14,025 nt of DNA, taken from assembly GCA_036832975.1 (NCBI GenBank), contig DAITQM010000041.1:1-14025 (forward strand). Direction: 5' to 3'. Positions 5,268-12,816 of the stretch are shown here, one piece after another. The notes beneath the pieces are model-generated. The model saw nothing but the letters and a program-made list of their open reading frames with translations, was not told the DNA's origin and made no database searches. This DNA comes from DAITQM01 sp036832975. GTDB lineage: Bacteria; Pseudomonadota; Gammaproteobacteria; Xanthomonadales; Wenzhouxiangellaceae. Within the stretch, counting starts at the first letter, position 1; each line of letters begins with the position of its first letter. The translations under genes and the position numbers were made by a program.

Positions 5268-8078
5268 TCACCCCCAGCGCCGTTGTTCGCCGCCGGCCAG
5301 ATTGCCGACGCAGCGGGCGCAGATTTCGGGGTGTGCCGGATCGGCGCCGACGTCGGCGCGGTGGTGCCAGCAGCGGATGCACTTGGCTTTGGCGGTGGCG
5401 GCGACCGTGACGGCGATCTTGCCTTCGCGCTGGGTCTCGGCGGCGGCTTCATCCGCTGCCAGCGGCCTGACGGTGACATCGCCGGTGAGCAGCAAAAAGC
5501 GCAGTTCGTCGCCGAATTCGACGAGTGTGGAATAATCAGGTTCGGCCGCCGCGATCGTCACTTCAGCAGCCAGCGCGCCACGCACCTGCCCCGCGCGGCG
5601 CGCCGCTTCGAGCGCCCCGCTGACCGCTTCGCGCACCGCGAGCAGGCGTTGCCAACGGCTTTTTTCCCCGTCGGCGAGCGGCGGCGGGAGATCCTCGTAC
5701 CACACCGCCATCATCACCGACGGTGGGCGATGGCCGGGCAGGTGTTGCCAGATTTCCTCGGCCGTGAACGGCAGGATCGGCGCCAGCCAGCGGCATAGCG
5801 CTTCGGCGATATGGTACAGCGCGGTCTGCGCCGAACGCCGGCCGGGCGCGCGCCGCGGCATTGTGTACAGCCGGTCTTTGAGCACATCAAGATAAAAGGC
5901 GCCCATTTCGATATTGCAGAAATGGTGGACCCGCTGGTAGATGTCGAGGTACCGGTACTCGTCATAGGCGGCGGTGACTTCGGCTTGTACGGTGGCGGTC
6001 AAGTCCAGCGCCCAGCGATCGAGCGGCAGCAGTTCGGCGGCCGGCAGCCGGTCGCTTTCGGGGTCGAAACCGTCGAGGTTGCCGAGCAGGTAACGCGCCG
6101 TGTTGCGCATCCGGCGGTAGGCGTCGGCGATGCGCTCGAGAATTTCGTTGGACAGCGTCATTTCCTGCGTGTAATCGGTCGCCGCAACCCACAGCCGGAG
6201 GATGTCGGCGCCGAGTTTGGCGATGATCTCCTGCGGCGGAATGACGTTGCCGAGCGACTTGCTCATCTTGCGCCCTTCGCTATCGACTGTAAAGCCGTGG
6301 GTCAGCACCTGGCGGTAAGGCGCTCGACCGTACATCGCCGCGGCGGTGAGCAGCGAAGAATGAAACCAGCCGCGGTGCTGGTCCGAACCTTCCAGGTAGA
6401 GATCGGCCGGGGCGCCGAGTTCGGGGCGTTGTTCCAAGACGCAGTAGTGCGAGACGCCGGAATCGAACCAGACATCGAGAATGTCGGTGCTCCGTTCCCA
6501 GTCGGCCGTATCGACGCCGAGCCGCTGGTCGATGGCATCGTCGTACCAGGCATCGACGCCTTCGCTCTCGACGATCTCGGCGAAGCGGCGGACCAGCGCC
6601 GGGGTCTTTGGGTGCAGCGTCTGATCGCGGCGCGACAGATAAAACGGCAGCGGCACGCCCCACAGCCGCTGCCGGGAGATGCACCAATCGGGGCGGTTGG
6701 CGATCATGCCGGCGATGCGCTGTTCGCCCCAGGCCGGCACCCAGCCGACCTTTTCGATCGCCCCGAGCGCGGTCTGCCTGAGCCCCATCCGATCGAGTGC
6801 GATAAACCATTGTGGCGTCGTGCGGAAGGCGGTCGGGCTTTTGTGCCGCCAGCAATGCGGATAGCTGTGGGTGAACTCGGCGCTGTGCAGCAACCGGCCG
6901 CGGGCGGCGAGATCTTCCTCGATGGTGCTGTTGGCCTCCCAGATCGGCAAGCCGGCGACGAGGGGTGTAGCGGGCAGGAAGCGGCCGTTGGGACCGACCG
7001 GGTTGTAGATTTCTAAACCATTGGCCTGCCCGGCGAGGAAATCCTCTTCGCCGTGGCCGGGCGCGGTATGGACCAGGCCGGTGCCTTGTTCGGTGGTGAC
7101 GTGTTCGCCGAGGATCACCGGCACCGGTTGCGTCTCGAAAGGATGTTCGAGTTCGAGGGCGGCGAATGCCCGGCCGGGGACGGTTGCGGAAACCGCCAGT
7201 CGTTCGGCTCCCCAGCGGGCGAGACATGCCGCGGCAAGATCGGCGGCGAGCACGACCTGCCGGTCTTCGCCGTTCAGCCGGATGTGATACAGCGCATAAT
7301 CGATATCGGGATGAACCGCGACCGCGCGGTTGGCGGGCAGGGTCCACGGCGTGGTGGTCCAGATAGCAACGCCGCACCGGGCGCCAGGGATGCTTTCGGT
7401 CGTAAAGCGGGCCGCCAGCGCGGCGGGGTCGAGGGCCGGGAACAGCACATCGACCGCCGGCGAGAGCTTGTCGCGATATTCGATCTCCGCCTCGGCCAAC
7501 GCCGAGGCGCAATCGAAACACCAGTGCACCGGCTTGACGCCGCGCACCAGGTGGCCGCGCTCGATGATCACAGCCAGCGCCCGGAGCATGTCGGCTTCGT
7601 AGCGCAGGTCCATCGTGATATAGGGATGGAACCAGTCGCCGAGCCCGCCGAGGCGAAGGAAACCGGTGCGCTGCAAGTCGATCTGCGACGCGGCATAGGC
7701 GCGGCACGCGGCGCGGAAGGCGCGGCGGTCGGTACCGGCGGTCACCTTGCCGCGGGATTTTTCGATCTGGTGTTCGATCGGCAGTCCGTGGCAGTCCCAG
7801 CCCGGCACATAAGGCGCCTGGTAACCCGCCAGCCAGCGCGAGCGCACGACGATGTCTTTCAGAATCTTGTTCAGTGCATGGCCGAGATGAATGTCGCCGT
7901 TGGCGTACGGTGGGCCGTCGTGCAGCACAAAGCGCGGCCGGCCCTCGCCGGCGGCCATCAGGCGGGCATATAAATCCTCCCGCTGCCAACGTTCGAGCAT
8001 GGCCGGTTCGCGTTCGGCGAGCGCGGCTTTCATCGGAAAATCCGTGCGCGGCAGGTTGATCGTGTTCTTGTAGTCCAT
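5268..8078 (-). CDS. ileS: Isoleucyl-tRNA synthetase
   Basis: This cytoplasmic class Ia synthetase charges tRNA-Ile and edits mischarged valine. At 936 residues it is essentially full length (E. coli 938). The N-terminus DYKNTINLPRTDFPMKAALA matches the bacterial family. The first ATP-binding signature is PYANGDIHLGH (HLGH at 64-67) and the second is KMSKS at 604-608. The editing domain shows WTTTPWTLPAN (240-250) and GTGLVHTAPGHGEEDF (332-347). The C-terminal zinc site has C900, C903, C920 and C923, as in the type found in most Gram-negative bacteria. It begins 13 bp after the ribF stop, a standard ribF-ileS operon. The partner lspA usually found downstream is absent here. Confidence 0.98.
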   Translation of the reverse strand: MDYKNTINLPRTDFPMKAALAEREPAMLERWQREDLYARLMAAGEGRPRFVLHDGPPYANGDIHLGHALNKILKDIVVRSRWLAGYQAPYVPGWDCHGLPIEHQIEKSRGKVTAGTDRRAFRAACRAYAASQIDLQRTGFLRLGGLGDWFHPYITMDLRYEADMLRALAVIIERGHLVRGVKPVHWCFDCASALAEAEIEYRDKLSPAVDVLFPALDPAALAARFTTESIPGARCGVAIWTTTPWTLPANRAVAVHPDIDYALYHIRLNGEDRQVVLAADLAAACLARWGAERLAVSATVPGRAFAALELEHPFETQPVPVILGEHVTTEQGTGLVHTAPGHGEEDFLAGQANGLEIYNPVGPNGRFLPATPLVAGLPIWEANSTIEEDLAARGRLLHSAEFTHSYPHCWRHKSPTAFRTTPQWFIALDRMGLRQTALGAIEKVGWVPAWGEQRIAGMIANRPDWCISRQRLWGVPLPFYLSRRDQTLHPKTPALVRRFAEIVESEGVDAWYDDAIDQRLGVDTADWERSTDILDVWFDSGVSHYCVLEQRPELGAPADLYLEGSDQHRGWFHSSLLTAAAMYGRAPYRQVLTHGFTVDSEGRKMSKSLGNVIPPQEIIAKLGADILRLWVAATDYTQEMTLSNEILERIADAYRRMRNTARYLLGNLDGFDPESDRLPAAELLPLDRWALDLTATVQAEVTAAYDEYRYLDIYQRVHHFCNIEMGAFYLDVLKDRLYTMPRRAPGRRSAQTALYHIAEALCRWLAPILPFTAEEIWQHLPGHRPPSVMMAVWYEDLPPPLADGEKSRWQRLLAVREAVSGALEAARRAGQVRGALAAEVTIAAAEPDYSTLVEFGDELRFLLLTGDVTVRPLAADEAAAETQREGKIAVTVAATAKAKCIRCWHHRADVGADPAHPEICARCVGNLAGGEQRRWG

Positions 8079-8091
8079 GGTCCGGTGATTT

Positions 8092-9036
8092 TTATTGACA
8101 GGCGGCGAGCGCGGCGCGGGCCGCGGCCGCGTCCAGCGCCATTTGTCGGGTCATCGCTTCAAGGTCGTCGAAGCGCTGCTCGTCGCGCAAACGGGCGATA
8201 AAGCGGACGGTCAGGCGCCGGCCGTAAAGGTCGCCATCGTAATCGAAAAGGTGGACTTCCAAAAGCGGCTGGCCGCCGTCACCCAGCGTCGGCCGAACGC
8301 CGGCGCTGGCCACGCCGTCATACCAGGGTCCGCCGCCGGCCGGCCGGACGCGAACCGCGAAGATGCCGGCCAGCGGCAAACGCCGGCGGTGCAGCGAAAA
8401 ATTGGCGGTGGCAAAACCCAGCCGGCGGCCCATACCGAGCCCTCGGCTGACCCGGCCGGTATAGTCGAACGGCCGGCCGAGCAGGCGCCTGGCGCCATCC
8501 AGATCGCCCGCGGCGAGTGTGGCACGAACGCGCGAACTGCTGATCCGGATGCCGTTTTCCAGCACCATCGGTACGGCTTCGACGGTAAAACCGTGCCGCC
8601 GGCCGAGGGTGGCGAGCAGCGCGACATCGCCGATCCGGCCGCGGCCGAACCGAAAATCTTCGCCGACGATCACCTGCCGGACGCCGAGCGCCGAAACCAG
8701 GATTGTGGCCACGAATGCCTCCGCTTCGAGCGCCGCCAGAGCGTGGTTGAAGCGCAACTGCCAGACGGTATCGGGCGCCGGCAACGTACCGTCGGCCATC
8801 AGGCGCAGGCGTTCAACGGCGGTCGTCAACCGTGGTGGCCATTCAGTGTTCGGGCTTTTTGCCCCGAGAAAATACTCCTTGGGCAGCGGCTCGAAACAAA
8901 GCATCGCCCACGGCCCGCCGCTTGTGGCGGCAGCCCGCAACAGCGCAAGGTGGCCGCGGTGCAGGCCATCGAATGCCCCGATAACGATTGTCGGATGAGG
9001 ACCCGGGCGGGCGGAAAAATCTCGGAAAAAGCGCAT
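8092..9036 (-). CDS. ribF: Bifunctional riboflavin kinase / FAD synthetase
   Basis: It converts riboflavin to FMN and then FAD in the cytoplasm. It encodes 314 residues from ATG 9036 (MRFFRDF). An upstream ATG at 9048 would add four, but it falls inside a candidate -10 box. The N-terminal adenylyltransferase domain has GAFDGLHRGH (20-29), FEPLPKEYF, VGEDFRFGRGR (124-134) and ISSSRVR (165-171). The C-terminal flavokinase domain begins at GRPFDYTGRVSRG and has GMGRRLGFATAN, then SAGVRPT, LEVHLFD and DLYGR. The usual PTAN nucleotide-binding motif reads ATAN here (209-212), a change of a highly conserved proline. The rest looks intact. It is followed 13 bp later by ileS, giving a ribF-ileS operon. 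Confidence 0.96.
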   Translation of the reverse strand: MRFFRDFSARPGPHPTIVIGAFDGLHRGHLALLRAAATSGGPWAMLCFEPLPKEYFLGAKSPNTEWPPRLTTAVERLRLMADGTLPAPDTVWQLRFNHALAALEAEAFVATILVSALGVRQVIVGEDFRFGRGRIGDVALLATLGRRHGFTVEAVPMVLENGIRISSSRVRATLAAGDLDGARRLLGRPFDYTGRVSRGLGMGRRLGFATANFSLHRRRLPLAGIFAVRVRPAGGGPWYDGVASAGVRPTLGDGGQPLLEVHLFDYDGDLYGRRLTVRFIARLRDEQRFDDLEAMTRQMALDAAAARAALAACQ

Positions 9037-9046
9037 TGCGGCGCGC

Positions 9047-9076
9047 ATTATCCCAGATTATCCGGTGCCGTCCCAA
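9047..9076 (-). promoter_or_regulatory. Candidate sigma70 promoter for ribF-ileS
   Basis: On the minus strand TTGGGA (9076-9071) and GATAAT (9052-9047) are separated by 18 bases. They match the -35 and -10 consensus at four and five of six positions. It lies downstream of the murJ terminator and just before ribF. Transcription would start close to ATG 9036, implying a very short leader or leaderless message. This is an inference from motif match only. Confidence 0.45.
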
Positions 9077-9097
9077 ACGAATCTGATTAACAGGTTG

Positions 9098-9127
9098 TTG
9101 AAAAAGGGCTCTCCTGCCCTTTTTCAA
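9098..9127 (-). terminator. Rho-independent terminator of murJ
   Basis: TTGAAAAAGGGC (9098-9109) and GCCCTTTTTCAA (9116-9127) form a perfect 12-bp stem with the six-base loop TCTCCT. Read on the minus strand from murJ, the stem ends in a T-run (CCCTTTTTC), as expected for intrinsic termination. The symmetrical A5/T5 tracts make it potentially bidirectional. It separates murJ from ribF-ileS. Confidence 0.8.
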
Positions 9128-9130
9128 GTC

Positions 9131-9157
9131 GCGAGTCCGGTACATGCCCGGACTCGC
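9131..9157. repeat. Second hairpin between ribF and murJ
   Basis: GCGAGTCCGG (9131-9140) and CCGGACTCGC (9148-9157) form a perfect 10-bp stem with a seven-base loop TACATGC. It lies three bases from the murJ terminator stem, on the murJ side. It is G+C rich without its own T-tract. It may protect the murJ mRNA end, assist termination, or be a dispersed palindromic repeat. Confidence 0.7.
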
Positions 9158-9189
9158 TCTCGCCGGAAAAGAAGATCAAACCGAAACGA

Positions 9190-10830
9190 TCAGTCCGGTT
9201 CACGCAGATCGGCGGGTCTGAGTCCGAACAGTCGCGCGGCGGAGAGGTAGAGCAGGGCGCCGCCGGCGACGAGAACAGCGAGCGCCCCGATGCGCCACGC
9301 CGCGCCGGCTTGAAACCAGCCGGCGAACTGTGGGGTGGCCCAGGTCAGACCGGCGGCCATGACCAGGCTGGCGGCGCCGGCGCGGGCGAAAACCCATGCC
9401 AAACCACGGGCCTCGGGCGTCAAGCCGCGGCGCTCGAGGCCGCGCCACAACAAGCCGGCGTTGAGCCAGGCGCTGGAGCTGCTCGCCAGGGCCAGCGCGG
9501 CGTGCAGGCCGGGCGTTGTACCGAGCCGGTGGAGCAGCGAGCCGTCGGCCGGGGTCGTGAACAGCCCAAGCCCGAGGGCCAAAAAGGCGAGGTTGAGCAC
9601 CATATTGGCGAGTAGCGCGGCGACCGCGATCTTGACCGGCGTTTGGGTGTCCTGCCTGGCGTAATACGCCGGCGCCAGCGACTTGATCAGCAGAAAGGCC
9701 GGCAGGCCGGGGGCGTAGGCGATCACCGCCCAGGCCGATAACGCCGCGTCGGGCGCTGAAAATTCGCCGTAGGCGAACAGCGCGGTCAAGATTCGTTCGG
9801 CCAGCAGCCCGAGGCCGAAGGCCGCCGGCAGGCCGATGACCCAGACCCAGCGGATGCCCCAGGCCAGCGTTCGGCGCCCGTGTTCCATTTCGCCATTGGC
9901 GTGGTGGCGGGCCAAGGCCGGCAGCGTGACCGTCGCCAGGGCGACGCCGAACACGCCGATCGGGAATTCGAGCAGGCGGTCGGCGTAGTACAGCCATGAC
10001 ACGCTGCCGGTCAACAGCAGCGAGGCGAGCAGCGTGTCGATCAGCAGGTTGATCTGCGCCACCGATGAACCGAACAACGTCGGCAGCATCAGGCGCAGGA
10101 TGCGCCGCACCCCTTCGTGCCCTGGGCGCCAGCGCGGCCGCGGCAGAAGACCAAGGCGGATCAAGGACGGCATCAGAAACGCCAACTGCAACGCTCCGGC
10201 CACCGCCACCCCGGCGGCCAGGGCGGTGACTGGGATTGTGAACCAGGCGTGCGCCGCGAGCGCCGCCGCGATCAGTGACAGATTGAGCAGCACCGGCGTC
10301 AACGCCGGCAGGAAAAAACGGCCGAAGGTGTTCAAGATGCCGGCGGCCAGCGCCGTCAGCGAGATCAGCAGCAGGTACGGAAACGTCAGGCGCAAAAGGT
10401 CGCCGGCTAAGCGCCATTGCTGCGGATCGTCGATAAATCCTGGCGCGAATACCATGATCACGTAACGCGCGCCGAGCATCGCCGCGGCGGTGATCAGCAG
10501 CAGCGCGGCGAGCAATACGCCGCTCGTCGCGTCGAGCAAGTCGCGCAGCGCGGCACGATCGCCGCGGGCCCGATATTCGGCGAGGAGCGGCACGAAAGCG
10601 AGCGCGAACGACCCTTCGGCAAACAGCCGGCGCAGGAAATTGGGAATCCGGAAAGCGACAAAAAACGCGTCTGTCGCGGCGCCGGCGCCGAACACCCGGG
10701 CGATCACCAGATCGCGCCCCAGGCCGCTCAGGCGCGACAGCAACGTCGCCGCCCCGACGTTGGCGGTCGATTTCAACAATCGATGCCGCAGGCCCTGTGG
10801 GCCGGGGTGGTCCGGTGTCAAGCCCGACAC
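9190..10830 (-). CDS. murJ: Lipid II flippase MurJ
   Basis: It moves lipid II across the inner membrane for peptidoglycan synthesis (MOP exporter superfamily, about 14 membrane helices). It has 546 residues, somewhat longer than E. coli MurJ (511), mostly from about 16 extra N-terminal residues. The family core is clear: LLSRLSGLGRDLVIARVFGAG (R33 and R39, corresponding to essential arginines R18 and R24 in E. coli), ATDAFFVAFRIPNFLRRLFAEG with R67 and R68, and SVSWLYYADRLLEFPIGV with its conserved arginine. The start is GTG 10830, with GAGG ten bases upstream (minus strand of 10841-10844). A shorter start near LLKSTANVG would resemble E. coli more, but no ATG is there. It is transcribed divergently from rpsT and ends before a strong terminator. 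Confidence 0.97.
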   Translation of the reverse strand: MSGLTPDHPGPQGLRHRLLKSTANVGAATLLSRLSGLGRDLVIARVFGAGAATDAFFVAFRIPNFLRRLFAEGSFALAFVPLLAEYRARGDRAALRDLLDATSGVLLAALLLITAAAMLGARYVIMVFAPGFIDDPQQWRLAGDLLRLTFPYLLLISLTALAAGILNTFGRFFLPALTPVLLNLSLIAAALAAHAWFTIPVTALAAGVAVAGALQLAFLMPSLIRLGLLPRPRWRPGHEGVRRILRLMLPTLFGSSVAQINLLIDTLLASLLLTGSVSWLYYADRLLEFPIGVFGVALATVTLPALARHHANGEMEHGRRTLAWGIRWVWVIGLPAAFGLGLLAERILTALFAYGEFSAPDAALSAWAVIAYAPGLPAFLLIKSLAPAYYARQDTQTPVKIAVAALLANMVLNLAFLALGLGLFTTPADGSLLHRLGTTPGLHAALALASSSSAWLNAGLLWRGLERRGLTPEARGLAWVFARAGAASLVMAAGLTWATPQFAGWFQAGAAWRIGALAVLVAGGALLYLSAARLFGLRPADLREPD

Positions 10831-10935
10831 GGGTGATTGACCTCGTCCGATAAAATTGCGAAAATAACCGATTGCATTTACTCTCGATACCCCGTGCGGT
10901 GCTTCCGGTGCCGCGCTCAGTTTTCAGGAGATTTT
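10831..10935. promoter_or_regulatory. Divergent murJ-rpsT promoter region
   Basis: The 105 bp must drive both genes. For rpsT the best plus-strand candidate is TTGACC (10837-10842), a 17-base spacer and GAAAAT (10860-10865), matching the consensus at five and four of six positions. It would overlap the murJ ribosome binding site on the other strand. CAGGAG at 10925-10930, five bases before the rpsT GTG, is a strong ribosome binding site. No clear murJ promoter is recognisable. Confidence 0.35.
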
Positions 10936-11199
10936 GTGGCCAATATCGCATCCGCCCGTAAAAGGGCCCGCCAGGCGACGCATCGCCGCAGCGCCAACAT
11001 GGCACAACGTTCGGCGTTGCGCACTTCGCTTCGTCTTGTCACCCGGGCGATCGCCGCCGGCGACCGCGAAGCCGCGAGCGCCGCGTTTCGCCAGGCCGTG
11101 CCGGTCATCGACAACGCCGTCAGCAAGGGCCTGATCCATCGTAACAAGGCCGATCGACAAAAATCCCGCCTTAACCGCCATATCCGGGCTTTGGCCTGA
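10936..11199 (+). CDS. rpsT: Ribosomal protein bS20
   Basis: This primary-binding protein of the 30S subunit contacts 16S rRNA. It encodes 87 residues, the same length as in E. coli. The N-terminus ANIASARKRARQA and the C-terminus GLIHRNKADRQKSRLNRHI are typical. The start is GTG at 10936, fixed by GGAG five bases upstream and by the universal (M)ANI N-terminus; the frame is open further upstream but that part is not S20-like. E. coli rpsT also uses a rare start (UUG) tied to autoregulation, so a non-AUG start here may have a similar purpose (inference). It is divergent from murJ and convergent with obgE. Confidence 0.97.
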   Translation: MANIASARKRARQATHRRSANMAQRSALRTSLRLVTRAIAAGDREAASAAFRQAVPVIDNAVSKGLIHRNKADRQKSRLNRHIRALA

Positions 11200-11321
11200 T
11201 TCAGCCCGGTGGCACCGCGCGGGCTTGCCACCAACCCGGACCATGAAGATTTCCCTGTGCACCATCCGCGGTCGGGGCGGCGGGAGCTGTCGGGCGTCAG
11301 GGTAAGGAGCGTTATCTCATC
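11200..11321. other. Convergent gap between rpsT and obgE
   Basis: No gene is seen. Just after the rpsT stop, GGTGGC (11208-11213) can pair with GCCACC (11227-11232), and an alternative pairing is AGCCCG (11203-11208) with CGGGCT (11220-11225). Neither has a T-tract, so rpsT termination is not obvious. This is the position where proB or its remnant might have been sought; none is present. Confidence 0.35.
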
Positions 11322-12443
11322 CTATCGATTCGGATCATCCACGCCGGCGCTTGAGTGGTTTGCGCCGGAGTGATCCGCGGCGGTCTCGCCGGCATCTTGA
11401 TCGCTTGCCGGTTCGCCCGGCAAGCGGGCGGTCGGTAAGTGGCCGAGCGCCTGGTGAACCTCCCCGGCGAGGGCCTTGAGACCAGTCCCTTCGGGTGCCG
11501 AGATCACAGTCCACGGACCCGCCCAACCCAATGCCTCGACGGTTTCCCGAGCCAGTTCGCGTGCCGCTTCAGGCGGCCGCAAATCGGCCTTGGTGAACAC
11601 CAGCCAGCGCGGCCGCGCCGCCAGTTCGGCCCGGTACTCGTTCAGTTCGCCGGCCACTGCTCTGATCTGGGCGACCAGCGACTCGGGCGTGGCCTCCGGT
11701 TCGAGGGCGACCAGGTGCAACAACAAGCGTGTCCGGTCAAGGTGGCGCAGAAAGCGCAACCCCAGCCCGGCACCTTGCGCCGCGCCGGAAATGATCCCCG
11801 GGATGTCGGCGATGACGAAACTTTCGTCGGGACCGAGGCGGACCACGCCGAGCGCCGGGTGCAGTGTCGTGAAGGGATAATCGGCGATTTTCGGCCGGGC
11901 CGCCGACAGGCGGCTGACCAGCGTCGATTTGCCGGCGTTCGGTAGGCCGAGCAGGCCGACGTCGGCCAGCAGTTTGAGTTCGAACTTGAGATTCCGCTCT
12001 TCACCGGCTGTGCCGGGCGTGAACTGGCGCGGGGCGCGGTTGGTCGAGGATTTGAAATGTAGGTTGCCGAGACCGCCACGGCCGCCGTGGGCGACGCGCA
12101 GTCTCTCGCCGGGGGCGGTCAGGTCGCCGAGCCATTCGCCGCTGTCGGCATCGGTGACGATGGTCCCGACCGGCACCCGGATCTCGATGTCGGCGCCGCT
12201 CGCCCCGGTCATCTGCCGGCCCCGGCCGGGTGTGCCGTTCGCCGCCCGGAACAGCCGTGCGTGGCGGAAATCGACCAGCGTGTTGAGGCCGGAATCGGCG
12301 ATCAGATCGATATGCCCGCCGCGGCCGCCGTCACCGCCGTCCGGGCCGCCGAACGGGATGAATTTCTCGCGCCGGAAACTGGCGCTGCCGGCTCCGCCGG
12401 AACCGGCGATGACCCGGACCGTGGCCTCGTCGACAAATTTCAT
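11322..12443 (-). CDS. obgE: Obg-family ribosome assembly GTPase
   Basis: This essential GTPase acts in 50S subunit maturation and stress control. It encodes 373 residues (E. coli 390, which has a longer acidic tail). The Obg fold covers 1-158 with its glycine-rich segments FGGPDGGDGGRGGH and GGRGGLGN. The G domain has G1 GLPNAGKST (166-174), G2 DYPFTT (188-193), G3 DIPG (213-216), G4 TKAD (284-287) and G5 SA (315-316). G4 is TKxD rather than the more common NKxD, and switch II reads IISGAAQGAGLG instead of LIEGAAEGAGLG. The final 35 residues are a non-conserved Ala/Asp/Ser tail. GAGG ten bases upstream supports ATG 12443. It is the last gene of the rplU-rpmA-obgE operon, 102 bp after rpmA. 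Confidence 0.97.
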   Translation of the reverse strand: MKFVDEATVRVIAGSGGAGSASFRREKFIPFGGPDGGDGGRGGHIDLIADSGLNTLVDFRHARLFRAANGTPGRGRQMTGASGADIEIRVPVGTIVTDADSGEWLGDLTAPGERLRVAHGGRGGLGNLHFKSSTNRAPRQFTPGTAGEERNLKFELKLLADVGLLGLPNAGKSTLVSRLSAARPKIADYPFTTLHPALGVVRLGPDESFVIADIPGIISGAAQGAGLGLRFLRHLDRTRLLLHLVALEPEATPESLVAQIRAVAGELNEYRAELAARPRWLVFTKADLRPPEAARELARETVEALGWAGPWTVISAPEGTGLKALAGEVHQALGHLPTARLPGEPASDQDAGETAADHSGANHSSAGVDDPNR

Positions 12444-12545
12444 TGAGATCTAACCTCGCGCCGGCGGCAAGACGCCGCGCGGTGGCGGTGGGCGGGAGGT
12501 CGGCCGGTGCGCCGCGGGGCGGCACCCGTACCGCAGGGCGGGGCG
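12444..12545. other. rpmA-obgE spacer with hairpin
   Basis: This very G+C-rich 102-bp spacer is unusually long for this operon. GGTG and CCGC (12506-12509, 12512-12515) can pair with GCGG and CACC (12519-12526), giving a bulged stem-loop with no T-tract. It could slow or partly stop transcription between the ribosomal genes and obgE, or protect mRNA. That is inference; no promoter is evident. Confidence 0.35.
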
Positions 12546-12803
12546 TCAGTCGCTGACGACGCTGACGTATTGGCGTTTGCGCGCCCCGCCGAAACGGAAC
12601 GCGACTTTGCCGTCGGCCAGCGCAAACAGCGTATGGTCGCGGCCCACACCGACATTGTCGCCGGCGTGAAAGCGCGTGCCGCGCTGGCGGACCAGGATAT
12701 TGCCGGCCGCCACCTGTTCGCCGCCGTAGCGCTTGACGCCCAGGTATTTGGGGTTCGAATCGCGGCCGTTACGAGTGCTGCCCCCTGCTTTCTTGTGTGC
12801 CAT
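12546..12803 (-). CDS. rpmA: Ribosomal protein bL27
   Basis: This 50S subunit protein has an N-terminal tail that reaches the peptidyl transferase centre. It encodes 85 residues, the same as E. coli. MAHKKAGGSTRNGRDSNPK and the RYGGEQVAAGNILVRQRGT segment are diagnostic. It has no cleavable N-terminal extension of the Firmicute type. The ribosome binding site GGAG (minus strand of 12813-12816) overlaps the rplU stop codon, so translation is likely coupled across the 13-bp gap. Confidence 0.98.
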   Translation of the reverse strand: MAHKKAGGSTRNGRDSNPKYLGVKRYGGEQVAAGNILVRQRGTRFHAGDNVGVGRDHTLFALADGKVAFRFGGARKRQYVSVVSD

Positions 12804-12816
12804 CTCTAGTCGCTCC

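Noticed and set aside
5811..7016. 401-residue plus-strand frame opposite ileS, and 569-residue minus-strand frame at 6280-7989
   Set aside because: Both lie wholly within ileS, whose motifs are intact; their composition (Arg/Gly/Ala-rich) is that of shadow frames.
7053..9090. Plus-strand frames of 306 and 331 residues opposite ileS and ribF
   Set aside because: Fully antisense to well-supported genes and lacking any domain.
9200..11005. 601-residue frame overlapping murJ
   Set aside because: Arg/Ala-rich shadow in another frame of a clearly real MurJ; it shows no transporter or other motif.
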